A stretch of DNA of 64,000 nt, taken from positions 124,001-188,000 of the forward strand of contig NZ_WJXZ01000013.1 of NCBI RefSeq assembly GCF_009668025.1, written 5' to 3'. Of this stretch, positions 8,000 through 15,724 are shown in pieces (position 1 is the first letter of the stretch; each line of letters begins with the position of its first letter). Position numbers and translations under genes: made by a program. The DNA is from Larkinella terrae. Lineage in GTDB: Bacteria > Bacteroidota > Bacteroidia > Cytophagales > Spirosomataceae. The notes beneath the pieces were generated by a model, which saw only the letters and a list, made by a program, of their open reading frames with translations, was not told the origin of the DNA and did not search any database.

Positions 8000-9424
8000 C
8001 TATTGCTCAAAAAACTGTGGCATAAAATTCATCAGAAACGCTTCGTCGGTCGCGCGCGTGATGGCCGTATACAACCAGCGGACAAAATCCTGATTGACCT
8101 GCCCATCCGGCAAATACCCCTGATCGACAAAAACCGCCGGCCACTGCCCGCCCTGCGCCTTGTGGCAGGTCAGGGCGTAGGCAAATTTCACCTGAAGCGC
8201 ACTCAGATACGGATCGCGCCGGATGGCCTCCGAACGTTCTTTTTTCGACTTGATGTAGAAATAATCCTGCTGCACGCTCTCGTACAGGTGCTTATTTTCC
8301 TCCCGACCGAGCGACGGCTGGGGCGAATAAAGCGTGTCGAGAATAATTTTGCTCTCAAATTCAGGTTGCTCCTCCAGATCGACCAGCCGCAAGGTAACGG
8401 TCGCAAATTTCAGTCCGTGCTGCTCTTCACGCTTGCGGATTTTCATAACCTCCACAAAATCACCATTGGCCAGAAAACCGGCCGGTGAATCGTCGTCCAG
8501 AACCGTGTAATTATTTTTGACGATCATCAGCATGTCGCCCGTATCCAGCTCTTCCTCACACTGATTAATGGCCCGCCGGATGTACTGGTTATACTGCACA
8601 GCCATTTTGTTCGAGCGGGTAATGATAATGGTATTTTCCCGGCCGTATTTATCGTAACAATACCGGATGCCGTCTTCCAGCTTTTCACCAGTCATTTTAT
8701 AAATATCGCGGTACTTCCTGACGTTCAGGCTAATACGCGGATTTGGCTCGTTCAGGACGTCCCGTAAAGTGGTTGCATTCAGCAGAATACCCGAATTTTC
8801 GTCCTGCCGCATGACTTCCATCAGCTCCTGCTCGACCACCACCATATCGAAATGCCGCTCGAGATATCCTTTGTCCAGCGCCGGGCTCAGTTCCTTGCCA
8901 ACGGGCGGCAACTGCGCCACATCGCCCACCAGCATCAGGCGGTTTCCGGGATTTTCGAAAATGAAATCGACCAGATCGGCCAGCAAACCGTTCATGCCGA
9001 TTTCGGAATCGTCGCTGATCATCGAGGCTTCGTCGACGATGAAAACCGTATCTTCGTGGTAATTTTTCTGCCGCTGAAAAACCAGGTTTCCGGAATGGGC
9101 ATCGGCCACCTGGCGGTAAATTTTCCGGTGAATGGTCTGGGCCATGCGCTTCGAATAATTCGACATGACCTTGGCAGCCCGACCTGTCGGCGCCAGCAAA
9201 ACCGATTTAAATCCGAATTTGGGAAGCACTTTAATCAGCGTGCTGATCAAGGTCGTTTTGCCCGTACCCGCGTAGCCTTTCAGTAGAAAACAGTCCCGGT
9301 AATTCTCGTGTTCAGTCCGAATCATGAACGGGTTCATCTGCTCAAAGAACTGCTGTTGTCCGGACGTGGGCTTAAAAGGGAAGCGTTTCGCCAGCAATTG
9401 GGCGGGCGTCAGAGTTTCATTCAT
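8000..9424 (-). CDS. RecD-like ATP-dependent DNA helicase (AAA, SF1B)
   Basis: Protein of 474 residues. Walker A GYAGTGKTT lies at about residues 50-58, Walker B is VFIVDEASMISD, and motif LVGDVAQLPPVG is typical of RecD/Dda superfamily 1B helicases. The C-terminal UvrD_C_2 part has FAYALTCHKAQGGQW near the end, with motif VI VRWLYTAITRATD. It likely unwinds DNA 5'-3' in repair or replication restart. I chose the ATG at 9424 (MNETLTP), because the in-frame extension to 9496 overlaps the neighbouring gene and is not helicase-like. It is followed at 6 bp by the gene 7701-7994. Confidence 0.92.
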   Translation of the reverse strand: MNETLTPAQLLAKRFPFKPTSGQQQFFEQMNPFMIRTEHENYRDCFLLKGYAGTGKTTLISTLIKVLPKFGFKSVLLAPTGRAAKVMSNYSKRMAQTIHRKIYRQVADAHSGNLVFQRQKNYHEDTVFIVDEASMISDDSEIGMNGLLADLVDFIFENPGNRLMLVGDVAQLPPVGKELSPALDKGYLERHFDMVVVEQELMEVMRQDENSGILLNATTLRDVLNEPNPRISLNVRKYRDIYKMTGEKLEDGIRYCYDKYGRENTIIITRSNKMAVQYNQYIRRAINQCEEELDTGDMLMIVKNNYTVLDDDSPAGFLANGDFVEVMKIRKREEQHGLKFATVTLRLVDLEEQPEFESKIILDTLYSPQPSLGREENKHLYESVQQDYFYIKSKKERSEAIRRDPYLSALQVKFAYALTCHKAQGGQWPAVFVDQGYLPDGQVNQDFVRWLYTAITRATDEAFLMNFMPQFFEQ

Positions 9425-9468
9425 TGGACGAATATACGGAAAACCGGTCGGTTTTTCAACGCTCGGCC

Positions 9469-9873
9469 CTACATCCGGCGATACGGAAAAACACAACCCT
9501 GATCGTCCTCAAACGTAACAATTTCCTTACTGATAACAAACCGATACGCTTTCGTGATATCTTTCGCATTGGAAATTTTCACGATCAGCCGATCCACTTC
9601 GAACGTCCCCGAATCCCAGACCTGCAACACGGCGGTCGCTTCCGATTGCGTTTGGTAAATACCGTTCGCGGAAAACTCGATCACATCCGGATAAATATTG
9701 CTGCACTCCGCCGGATTGATTTTCTCCCAGGTCCCGATTAATTCCGGTTTGCTGCCCTCAGCTTCCTGAACCGGTTGCCGGCGACAGGCAACCTCAACCG
9801 GAATCACCAAGGTCAGACCGATTGCCAATCTGATTACGACCCGTTTAATCATTTGCATACCACTTTTTCTCAA
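9469..9873 (-). CDS. small lipoprotein (lipocalin-like)
   Basis: Protein of 134 residues. The N-terminus is basic then hydrophobic and ends in a lipobox-like VEVAC near residue 30, so export and lipidation are likely. The mature part (LIGTWEKINPAECSN, IEFSANGIYQT, GTFEVDRLIVKI) has the strand pattern of small lipocalin-like proteins of Bacteroidetes. Possible later starts are Met6 or Met8. Function unknown. It lies 44 bp upstream of the helicase start on the same strand and may share its promoter. Confidence 0.75.
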   Translation of the reverse strand: MRKSGMQMIKRVVIRLAIGLTLVIPVEVACRRQPVQEAEGSKPELIGTWEKINPAECSNIYPDVIEFSANGIYQTQSEATAVLQVWDSGTFEVDRLIVKISNAKDITKAYRFVISKEIVTFEDDQGCVFPYRRM

Positions 9874-9942
9874 ACGTAGATAAACCGTATCTCAAACGCA
9901 ACGGCAATTGAAAAGTGAGCCGATGCAACCATTCGTTCTGTC

Positions 9943-10165
9943 CTAAACCATCATCAGATCAATCAGAGGCAAAAGGGTCTTGCCGTACGCGGTGAGCGAA
10001 TGGTTGACCCGGAACTAACCTGATTAACAACGTATTGAATCCGGGGAGAAATTCCATACGCTGTTTATTGGTGAACGGGCGGTGGTCGTTTTGCCGAAAG
10101 CCCGACTTGTAAAATATTCTTTCACTATTTAAAGAAATTACGCCAGTTCGAATACGTGAATACAA
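9943..10165 (-). pseudogene. relic of an HxlR-type regulator
   Basis: On the minus strand, 9943-10011 encodes FRVNHSLTAYGKTLLPLIDL followed by MMV and a stop. This matches the C-terminal winged-helix signature of HxlR regulators (Y.LT..G..L.P.l..l). Just upstream, in a different frame, is MEFLPGFNTLLIRL, like the family's LPGI...L..RL segment. A stop codon and a frame change separate the two pieces, and most of the recognition domain is missing. I therefore call it a degraded fragment. Confidence 0.45.
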
Positions 10166-10171
10166 TTATGA

Positions 10172-10202
10172 ATTGCTTTTATTATACGGATTTTGTATTT
10201 TG
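10172..10202 (+). promoter_or_regulatory. possible promoter of the CBS gene
   Basis: ATTG (10172-10175), 20 bp, then TATTTTG (10196-10202), one base short of the TAnnTTTG consensus. It ends 34 bp before the ATG at 10237. Confidence 0.35.
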
Positions 10203-10236
10203 AACCCAACCCAACTACCAAAACCTCTCAAAACTC

Positions 10237-10674
10237 ATGAAAATCCGTCATATTCTCCAAGGCAAAACCATCAACACCATCTATTCCGTCACCTCCGATT
10301 CAACGGTGTACGAAGCATTGGAAGCGATGGCGAACAAAAACATCGGTGCCGTGCTGGTAATCGACGAAGGACACCTGTCCGGAATCTTCTCGGAACGCGA
10401 TTACGCCCGCAAGGGGATTCTGAAAGGCCGGACGTCGAAAGATACCCTGATTAAAGAGGTAATGACCGCCAACCTGATCACAATTAGCTCCGATCAACGG
10501 CTGGAGGATGCCATGGTAATCATGTCCGACAAACACATCCGCCACCTGCCCGTTGTCGATCAGGGCAAACTGATCGGAATTATCTCCATCAACGACGTCG
10601 TTTCGGCCATCATCCACGACCAGAAAGCCCGGATCGATTCCCTGGAAAGCTACATCTCCGGAAGCCCTTATTAA
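10237..10674 (+). CDS. tandem CBS-domain protein
   Basis: Protein of 145 residues made of two CBS motifs (about residues 8-65 and 75-138), each with the typical V...... AL..M...NIGAVLVID and GIFSERDYARK pattern. Stand-alone CBS pairs bind adenosyl ligands such as AMP, ATP or NAD and serve as energy sensors or partners of other proteins. The SERDYARK segment is characteristic of the IMPDH-like CBS pair subgroup. No partner gene is linked. The following 10681-10762 palindrome starts just after its stop codon. Confidence 0.9.
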   Translation: MKIRHILQGKTINTIYSVTSDSTVYEALEAMANKNIGAVLVIDEGHLSGIFSERDYARKGILKGRTSKDTLIKEVMTANLITISSDQRLEDAMVIMSDKHIRHLPVVDQGKLIGIISINDVVSAIIHDQKARIDSLESYISGSPY

Positions 10675-10680
10675 ATTAAA

Positions 10681-10762
10681 ATGAACAATGAATAATGAAC
10701 AATGAAGGGCGCAACAACTGGCGCTTCGTGTATTCATTGTCAATTGTTCATTGTTCATTTTT
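10681..10762. repeat. intergenic palindrome A (AATGAACAATGA units)
   Basis: Left arm 10681-10706 and right arm 10731-10760 are built of repeated ATGAACAATGA and its complement and pair imperfectly over about 26 nt around a GC-rich centre (GGGCGC...GGCGC). It starts 7 bases after the CBS stop codon. Its right arm carries a TTG (10751-10753) placed 19 bp before the -7 element of the next gene. Confidence 0.85.
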
Positions 10763-10780
10763 TATTAATCTTTACCTTTG
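10751..10780 (+). promoter_or_regulatory. promoter of the NUDIX gene 10829
   Basis: TACCTTTG at 10773-10780 matches TAnnTTTG. A TTG at 10751-10753, inside the right arm of palindrome A, sits 19 bp upstream as a -33 element. The resulting transcript would start near 10787, which supports the ATG at 10829 over the upstream TTG. Confidence 0.5.
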
Positions 10781-10828
10781 CGCTGCCAAAAACTATTGAA
10801 ACCATTGGATATTGCACGCGAAGAAGTA

Positions 10829-11293
10829 ATGCGGCTGTACGGCAATCGCCTGCGATTGCGGGTATGCGGTTTGTGCCTGATCGACGAAAAATTGCTGATG
10901 GTTCGGCACCGGGGTATCGGTCCGACCGACACATTCTGGTGCCCGCCGGGTGGAGGGCCTCAATACGGAGAAACCGCCTACGAGGCCCTCGTTCGGGAAT
11001 TTCACGAAGAAACCGGCCTTTCTATTGAAGTTGGCGAGTTGCAGTTCGTCAACGAATTCATGCAGACTCCCCTGCATGCCATGGAACTGTTTTTCGATGT
11101 TCAGATCGTGGGCGGTCAACTCCGGCAGGGTTTCGATCCGGAAATGAGTGCCGACCGGCAGATTATTACTGAAGTTCGGCTAATGACCTTTGACGAAATC
11201 AAAAGTTTCCCCGAAAATGAAGTTCACCAGTTATTTCGGAAGTGTCGATCCATGGACGATGTTTTCCATTTAAAAGGTTATTTGAAACAATAG
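10829..11293 (+). CDS. NUDIX hydrolase
   Basis: Protein of 154 residues. The NUDIX box reads G-x5-E-x7-REFHEETGL (from GGPQYGE to EETGL, about residues 46-66), complete with the metal-binding glutamates. The preceding FWCPPGGG motif is also typical. Such enzymes cleave nucleoside diphosphates linked to another group; the exact substrate cannot be told. I chose the ATG at 10829, because the TTG at 10778 overlaps the predicted -7 element. It is monocistronic as far as can be seen. Confidence 0.85.
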   Translation: MRLYGNRLRLRVCGLCLIDEKLLMVRHRGIGPTDTFWCPPGGGPQYGETAYEALVREFHEETGLSIEVGELQFVNEFMQTPLHAMELFFDVQIVGGQLRQGFDPEMSADRQIITEVRLMTFDEIKSFPENEVHQLFRKCRSMDDVFHLKGYLKQ

Positions 11294-11394
11294 CGACGGT
11301 CTGTCGGGTATTTTTGTACTTTTAATCCATGATATGTTACCGAATCTGGTAAACGTGTCACTTCCCACTGTACACAATCCTTAATTAACTTTTT

Positions 11395-12291
11395 GTGCGT
11401 ATCGACACCATTGCTACCGTGACCCCAACCGTTGCCATTCGGGAAGATTCGTTTGATGTTTCGATGACCGACGCCCACCAGCTTTGTCTGGAAATGGGTA
11501 AAGAACGTTTTCGGTTTTGCATCGTGGAACCCGTGAAGCGGCAATGTGTCTGGCTCGAGGACTACACATTTCCTACCCTGCTGACCGAAAGCCCGTTATT
11601 GCCTTCGTTACGGACCATTTACCAAAACCACCCGATCCTTCAGTCTTCTTACTGGAAGAATATTCATGTGTCGGTTAATTCGCCGTCGTTTACACTCATA
11701 CCTTCCGGTCTGTTTCGGAAAGAATACGCGGCTCAATACCTTCAGTTGATGCGGGGCAATCCGCTTTCGCTGTCGGAACACGCGCTGGCTTACGCGCACA
11801 AAAAAGAAGAATTTCACGCGGTTTTCAGCATCGAAAACGCATTGACCGATTGGTTATCAGCCACGTATCCCCTTCAGCAAATAACCCTCGTTCACCAGTC
11901 CAGCGCCCTGATTCAGGCAACATCAGCGACGGATTCGGTTCTGAGTTCCGCCCAGAAATTATCCCTGAATTTCGAGGATGACTCGGTAACGATCATTTTC
12001 CGAAAAGGGGGTGAATTCCGGTTCTGCAACCGGTTTTCGTACAAAAACGCCACCGATCTGCTCTATTATATTCTGTACGTCATTAATGAACTAAAAACCG
12101 AACCGAAAGAATTGCAGGTGGTTTTGTTCGGGGAAATCACGCCGTTTGCCGAAATTTATGCGTCCCTGGAATCGTTTTTGCCCCACATTCACTTTGGTTC
12201 GACACCAGCCGAATTACAACTAATTTCCGCATTTGACGATTTACCCGAGCATCGGTATTTTAGTTTGTACGGAAACACCCTCATCGATTGA
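11395..12291 (+). CDS. DUF3822 family protein
   Basis: Protein of 298 residues with the two-lobed, strand-rich pattern of DUF3822, a family restricted to Bacteroidetes (DAHQLCLEMGKERFRFCI, then in the second half QKLSLNFEDDSVTIIF and LLYYILYVINEL). The fold recalls the actin-like/ASKHA shape but no function is established. It starts with GTG at 11395; the first ATG (11464) would remove the conserved first strand. It lies 36 bp upstream of coaD; in Bacteroidetes this gene is commonly found with rsmD and coaD, but rsmD is not present here. Confidence 0.85.
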   Translation: MRIDTIATVTPTVAIREDSFDVSMTDAHQLCLEMGKERFRFCIVEPVKRQCVWLEDYTFPTLLTESPLLPSLRTIYQNHPILQSSYWKNIHVSVNSPSFTLIPSGLFRKEYAAQYLQLMRGNPLSLSEHALAYAHKKEEFHAVFSIENALTDWLSATYPLQQITLVHQSSALIQATSATDSVLSSAQKLSLNFEDDSVTIIFRKGGEFRFCNRFSYKNATDLLYYILYVINELKTEPKELQVVLFGEITPFAEIYASLESFLPHIHFGSTPAELQLISAFDDLPEHRYFSLYGNTLID

Positions 12292-12327
12292 TGAAGCGAA
12301 ACCTTCCTTTCCTTCTTCCCTAACTTT

Positions 12328-12795
12328 ATGAAACGAATTGCGCTTTTTCCCGGCTCCTTCGACCCGTTTACGAAGGGACACGAAGACATTGTTTTGCGGG
12401 GCCTGAAACTGTTCGACGAAATTTTTATCGGCATAGGCCGAAACACTTCGAAACAGCGGTATTTTCCACTGGAAGTGATGTCCACCCTGATTGAAAAGAC
12501 GTTTGAAGCTTACTCATCGGTGAAAGTGGTTACGTACGACGACCTGACGGCCAATGTCGCCCGGGATTTGGGCGCCCGGTTTTTACTGCGGGGTTTGCGC
12601 AATACGACGGATTTTGAATACGAAAACAGCATTTCGCAAGTTAACCGGTACGTGTACGAAGACGTTGAAACCGTCTTCCTGATCACCTCACCCCACCTCG
12701 CTCCCATTAGTTCCAGCATCATCCGCGAGCTCCACCGCTATTCCAAAAACATCGACGAGTTTTTGCCTTATCAGTTAATTAACAATGAAAAATGA
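12328..12795 (+). CDS. coaD: pantetheine-phosphate adenylyltransferase
   Basis: Transfers AMP from ATP to 4'-phosphopantetheine, the penultimate step of coenzyme A synthesis. The 155-residue protein has the nucleotidyltransferase motif FPGSFDPFTKGHEDI at residues 6-20 and the C-terminal ISSSIIREL motif. LRGLRNTTDFEYE is the substrate-binding segment. The last codons (LINNEK and stop TGA at 12793-12795) are written by the left arm of the palindrome at 12775-12861, so the C-terminal tail is probably repeat-derived. It follows the DUF3822 gene. Confidence 0.96.
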   Translation: MKRIALFPGSFDPFTKGHEDIVLRGLKLFDEIFIGIGRNTSKQRYFPLEVMSTLIEKTFEAYSSVKVVTYDDLTANVARDLGARFLLRGLRNTTDFEYENSISQVNRYVYEDVETVFLITSPHLAPISSSIIRELHRYSKNIDEFLPYQLINNEK

Positions 12796-12861
12796 ACAAT
12801 TAATAATGAAAAGACAATTGCAAGGTTCATTATTAATTGTTCATTTTTCATTGTTAATTAA
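12775..12861. repeat. intergenic palindrome B, perfect 36-nt arms
   Basis: The arms 12775-12810 and 12826-12861 are exact reverse complements over 36 nt with a 15-nt loop. They are AT-rich and made of AATGAACAAT/AATGAA units as in palindrome A. The coaD stop (12793-12795) lies in the left arm and the stop of the convergent NUDIX gene (12858-12860) in the right arm. There is no T-run typical of a terminator beyond the arms. Confidence 0.95.
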
Positions 12862-13556
12862 TTATTTACATTCTCCTTCACCGTATCAATTACGTACCGG
12901 ATGGAGCTGAAGGAGTTGGTGAGGGCCAGGGCGGTTTTCTTTTGATCCATCCATTCGAGCCGCTCGATGTCTTCGTCAACTTGAGGTTGCATCCGGGAGT
13001 CGTCAATGCAGCTCATCTGGTACCATTTCGTCCGTTTCAGGATGCGGTTTCCGTTCAGCGTATAGGTGTGCCAGGTCGTGCAGATGCGGTTTTCGAGAGC
13101 GGCTATTACTCCGGTTTCTTCCTCTACCTCGCGCAGGGCCGCCACCCGAGAAGATTCGTCGCCATCCAGCTTTCCTTTTGGCAAATCCCATTTGCCCCGG
13201 CGAAACATCAGCAGCATTTTATCTTCCTTGAACACAACGCCCCCGGCAGCTTTCACAATCCGGAACAGGCTTTTGAATTTCTCTTCAACGGCTTTTTTCT
13301 CGGCCGCCACCAGTGTAACGGAGCTCAGGTCGCCCATTTCGTAATTGTTGAGCAGATTGACCAGCTTTTCGATCGTCATCGGGGTTGTGTTGAGCACCAG
13401 CAAATGCCCTTTCAGCATGCCCAGCTTCAGGCCATCGAGTCGGGCGTCGATGATCCGGTCATAATCCACATGATTCGCCAGCGAGGTATCCTGTAGTTTT
13501 TCGGCCTTTTTCGCACTCTTCAAATGAATAGGCCGGTCGTCAATAAAAATGGTCAT
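12858..13556 (-). CDS. NUDIX hydrolase with N-terminal extension
   Basis: Protein of 232 residues. Residues 1-105 form an N-terminal domain with no recognised family (MTIFIDDRPIHL at the start; MLKGHLLVLNTTP; VEKLVNLLNNY-like helices). Residues 108-220 form a NUDIX domain (GGVVFKEDKMLLMFRRGKWDLPKG; box GKLDGDE-x7-REVEEETGV). The DLPKGK motif suggests a diadenosine/diphosphoinositol-type hydrolase subgroup; this is an inference. It is convergent with coaD, sharing palindrome B at the 3' end. Confidence 0.88.
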   Translation of the reverse strand: MTIFIDDRPIHLKSAKKAEKLQDTSLANHVDYDRIIDARLDGLKLGMLKGHLLVLNTTPMTIEKLVNLLNNYEMGDLSSVTLVAAEKKAVEEKFKSLFRIVKAAGGVVFKEDKMLLMFRRGKWDLPKGKLDGDESSRVAALREVEEETGVIAALENRICTTWHTYTLNGNRILKRTKWYQMSCIDDSRMQPQVDEDIERLEWMDQKKTALALTNSFSSIRYVIDTVKENVNN

Positions 13557-13649
13557 GTGCGTAGTTGTACTGCTGGGTGAATGAACCGCCGAATCGTCGA
13601 CGTACCGAATACCGTGAACCAGAAAACAAATTTAGATAAACCATTCATC

Positions 13650-13679
13650 TTTGAAGAGAAACTAAAACCACTATTTTTG
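13650..13679 (+). promoter_or_regulatory. Bacteroidetes promoter of the CNNM-type gene
   Basis: TTTG at 13650-13653, an 18-bp spacer, and TATTTTTG at 13672-13679 give a full -33/-7 pair. Transcription would start near 13686, a few bases before the GTG start codon at 13702, so the leader is very short. Confidence 0.6.
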
Positions 13680-13701
13680 CAAAACGCCAACTTTCCCCCG
13701 T

Positions 13702-14985
13702 GTGGAACTTGCAATAATTCTCTTTTTAGTCATTCTGAACGGTGTTTTCTCCCTCTCGGAGATCGCGCTCGTGTCCTCCCGCAAAGCCCGACTCGAAACC
13801 GACGCCCGAAACGGCGACCGCCGGGCCGAAGAAGCTCTCAAACTGGCCGAATCGCCCAACCGGTTTCTGGCGACCGTTCAAATCGGAATCACCCTGATCG
13901 GCATCCTGACCGGTATTTTCAGTGGCGACAGCCTCACCGATCAGATTTCGGCCTTTGTTTCCCGGTTTCCGTTGCTACAACCCTACGCCAACAGCATCGC
14001 CGTTACGCTGACCGTTATCCTGATTACCTACCTGTCGCTGGTGCTGGGGGAGCTGGTTCCGAAACGAATCGGTCTGTCGAACCCCGAAGGCATTGCCAAA
14101 TTTATGGCGGGGCCGATGAATATGCTGTCTAAAATTACGGCTCCATTCATCAGCCTGCTTGCTTTTTCCAGTGATTTGATCATCAAAATCCTGAACATCA
14201 AACCCAACGCCAGTGCGGTTACGGAAGAGGAAATCAAGAGCCTGATTCAGGAAGGTACGTCGGGCGGGGTTATTGAAGAGATCGAGCAGGAGATTGTCCA
14301 GAACGTTTTTCAGCTTGGCGACCGCCGGATTACGTCCCTAATGACGAACCGGCAGGAAATGGTTTTTTTGGATCTGGAGGCCACCGTCGAGGAAAACCGC
14401 CAATACATTATTGAACATCGGCATTCGCACTATCCGTTGTGCAAAGGGGGAGTGGACGAAATGATTGGGCTTATTCACAGCAAGGATTTTCTGGGAAAAG
14501 ACCTGGACGACCAACTGACCCGCCTGGAAGAACTCAAGCGCGATATTCTGTATATTCCAGAAAGCAACATGGCTTACCAGGTGCTGGAACGATTTCGGGA
14601 GCGTCGGCAATACGTCGGCATCATCGTCGATGAATACGGCGGTGTCTTGGGCATGGTCACGCTCAACGACATTGTGGACGCGCTGGTGGGTGACATTTCC
14701 GACACCAATGAATTTGAATTTGAAATTGTGGACCGGCAGGACGGCAGTTACCTCGTCGACGCCCAGATTCCGTTCGACGATTTTCTGGATTACTTTAACA
14801 TCGTTATCCAGAACCGGCGCGACCTGACCGGTTTTGATACCTTAGGCGGCTTTGCGTTGCAGATTATTAAAGACATTCCCAAAACCGGCGAAACCTTTAC
14901 CTGGCAGGATTACCAGTTCGAAATCATCGACATGGACAAAAGCCGCATCGACAAAATTCTGGTGACGAAGCGGGCGGAAGAGTAG
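13702..14985 (+). CDS. CNNM/CorC-type membrane protein with CBS pair (hemolysin family)
   Basis: Protein of 427 residues. The N-terminal DUF21/CNNM domain (about 1-185) has hydrophobic segments near 1-20, 58-80, 95-120 and 145-165, with ALVSSRKARLE after the first. Two CBS domains (about 205-335) include RRQYVGIIVDEYGG VLGMVTLNDIV. The C-terminal CorC_HlyC domain follows (about 345-425, with LGGFALQ). Members take part in Mg2+/Co2+ homeostasis; the Bacteroidetes gliding protein GldE is a paralogous type. The start is GTG, chosen because of the promoter just upstream. Palindrome C follows. Confidence 0.9.
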   Translation: MELAIILFLVILNGVFSLSEIALVSSRKARLETDARNGDRRAEEALKLAESPNRFLATVQIGITLIGILTGIFSGDSLTDQISAFVSRFPLLQPYANSIAVTLTVILITYLSLVLGELVPKRIGLSNPEGIAKFMAGPMNMLSKITAPFISLLAFSSDLIIKILNIKPNASAVTEEEIKSLIQEGTSGGVIEEIEQEIVQNVFQLGDRRITSLMTNRQEMVFLDLEATVEENRQYIIEHRHSHYPLCKGGVDEMIGLIHSKDFLGKDLDDQLTRLEELKRDILYIPESNMAYQVLERFRERRQYVGIIVDEYGGVLGMVTLNDIVDALVGDISDTNEFEFEIVDRQDGSYLVDAQIPFDDFLDYFNIVIQNRRDLTGFDTLGGFALQIIKDIPKTGETFTWQDYQFEIIDMDKSRIDKILVTKRAEE

Positions 14986-14994
14986 TTTTTTAAA

Positions 14995-15075
14995 TGACCA
15001 TTGACCATGGACAACCGACCATCGTCGGATGCCTTCCAACAGCGATGGTCAATGGTCAATCGACAATGGTCAATT
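14995..15075. repeat. intergenic palindrome C (TGACCATTGACC units)
   Basis: Left arm 14995-15024 (units TGACCAT) and right arm 15043-15075 (units ATGGTCA) pair imperfectly, with a GTCGG-rich centre. It lies between the stop of the CNNM-type gene (14985) and the pyrE start (15087). The same unit type is used in palindrome F at 57247-57330. Confidence 0.8.
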
Positions 15076-15086
15076 CCCAATCATCT

Positions 15087-15713
15087 ATGAGTGCAACAAA
15101 CATTGCCCGATTGCTACTGGAAGTGAAAGCGGTCCGGTTACGGCCGGAAGAGCCCTTTACCTGGAGTTCAGGCTGGAAATCACCGATTTATTGCGACAAC
15201 CGGATTGCCCTGTCGTACCCGGATGCCCGGACGTATATTCGGAATGAGTTAGCCGCGGCCATTCAGCGTGAATTTCCGGATGTTCAGGCCATCGCGGGTG
15301 TGGCTACCGCCGGAATCGCCCAGGGCGCACTCGTCGCGGATGCCTTGAATCTTCCCTTTCTTTACGTTCGGCCCGAACCCAAAAAGCACGGCATGGGCAA
15401 CCAGATCGAAGGGCGTCTGGAAGCCGGACAGCGAATCGTGGTCATTGAAGATTTGATTTCGACCGGTGGCAGCTCGCTCAAGGTGGTCGATGTATTGCGC
15501 CAGACCGGGGCCGAAGTGCTCGGCATGGCGGCCATATTCACGTACGGTTTTCCGATTGCAGACCAGAATTTTACGGATAAAAACGTAAAACTCGTCTGTT
15601 TGAGCAATTACGAAGTCCTGGTAAAGGAAGCCGAAGCGCTGAATTATATTGCCGCCGATGCCACCGATTCATTAGCCGCCTGGCGACAAAATCCGGCGGA
15701 ATGGAACAACTAG
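15087..15713 (+). CDS. pyrE: orotate phosphoribosyltransferase
   Basis: Couples orotate to PRPP to give orotidine 5'-phosphate in pyrimidine synthesis. The 208-residue protein has the N-terminal SGWKSPIYCDNR substrate segment and the PRPP-binding motif VVIEDLISTGGSS (about 122-134). RPEPKKHGMGNQIEG is the flexible catalytic loop. I chose the ATG at 15087 (MSATNIA), because the open frame upstream is written by palindrome C and is not part of the family. The Wzi gene begins 11 bp after its stop. Confidence 0.96.
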   Translation: MSATNIARLLLEVKAVRLRPEEPFTWSSGWKSPIYCDNRIALSYPDARTYIRNELAAAIQREFPDVQAIAGVATAGIAQGALVADALNLPFLYVRPEPKKHGMGNQIEGRLEAGQRIVVIEDLISTGGSSLKVVDVLRQTGAEVLGMAAIFTYGFPIADQNFTDKNVKLVCLSNYEVLVKEAEALNYIAADATDSLAAWRQNPAEWNN

Positions 15714-15724
15714 CCTGAGGGCCG

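Noticed and set aside
12775-12861. Terminator explanation of palindrome B
   Set aside because: Very long, AT-rich arms, no T-run outside the stem and stop codons inside; termination may still occur but is not what the structure is for.
14994-15086. In-frame extension of pyrE
   Set aside because: Encoded by palindrome C; the PyrE family starts at 15087.
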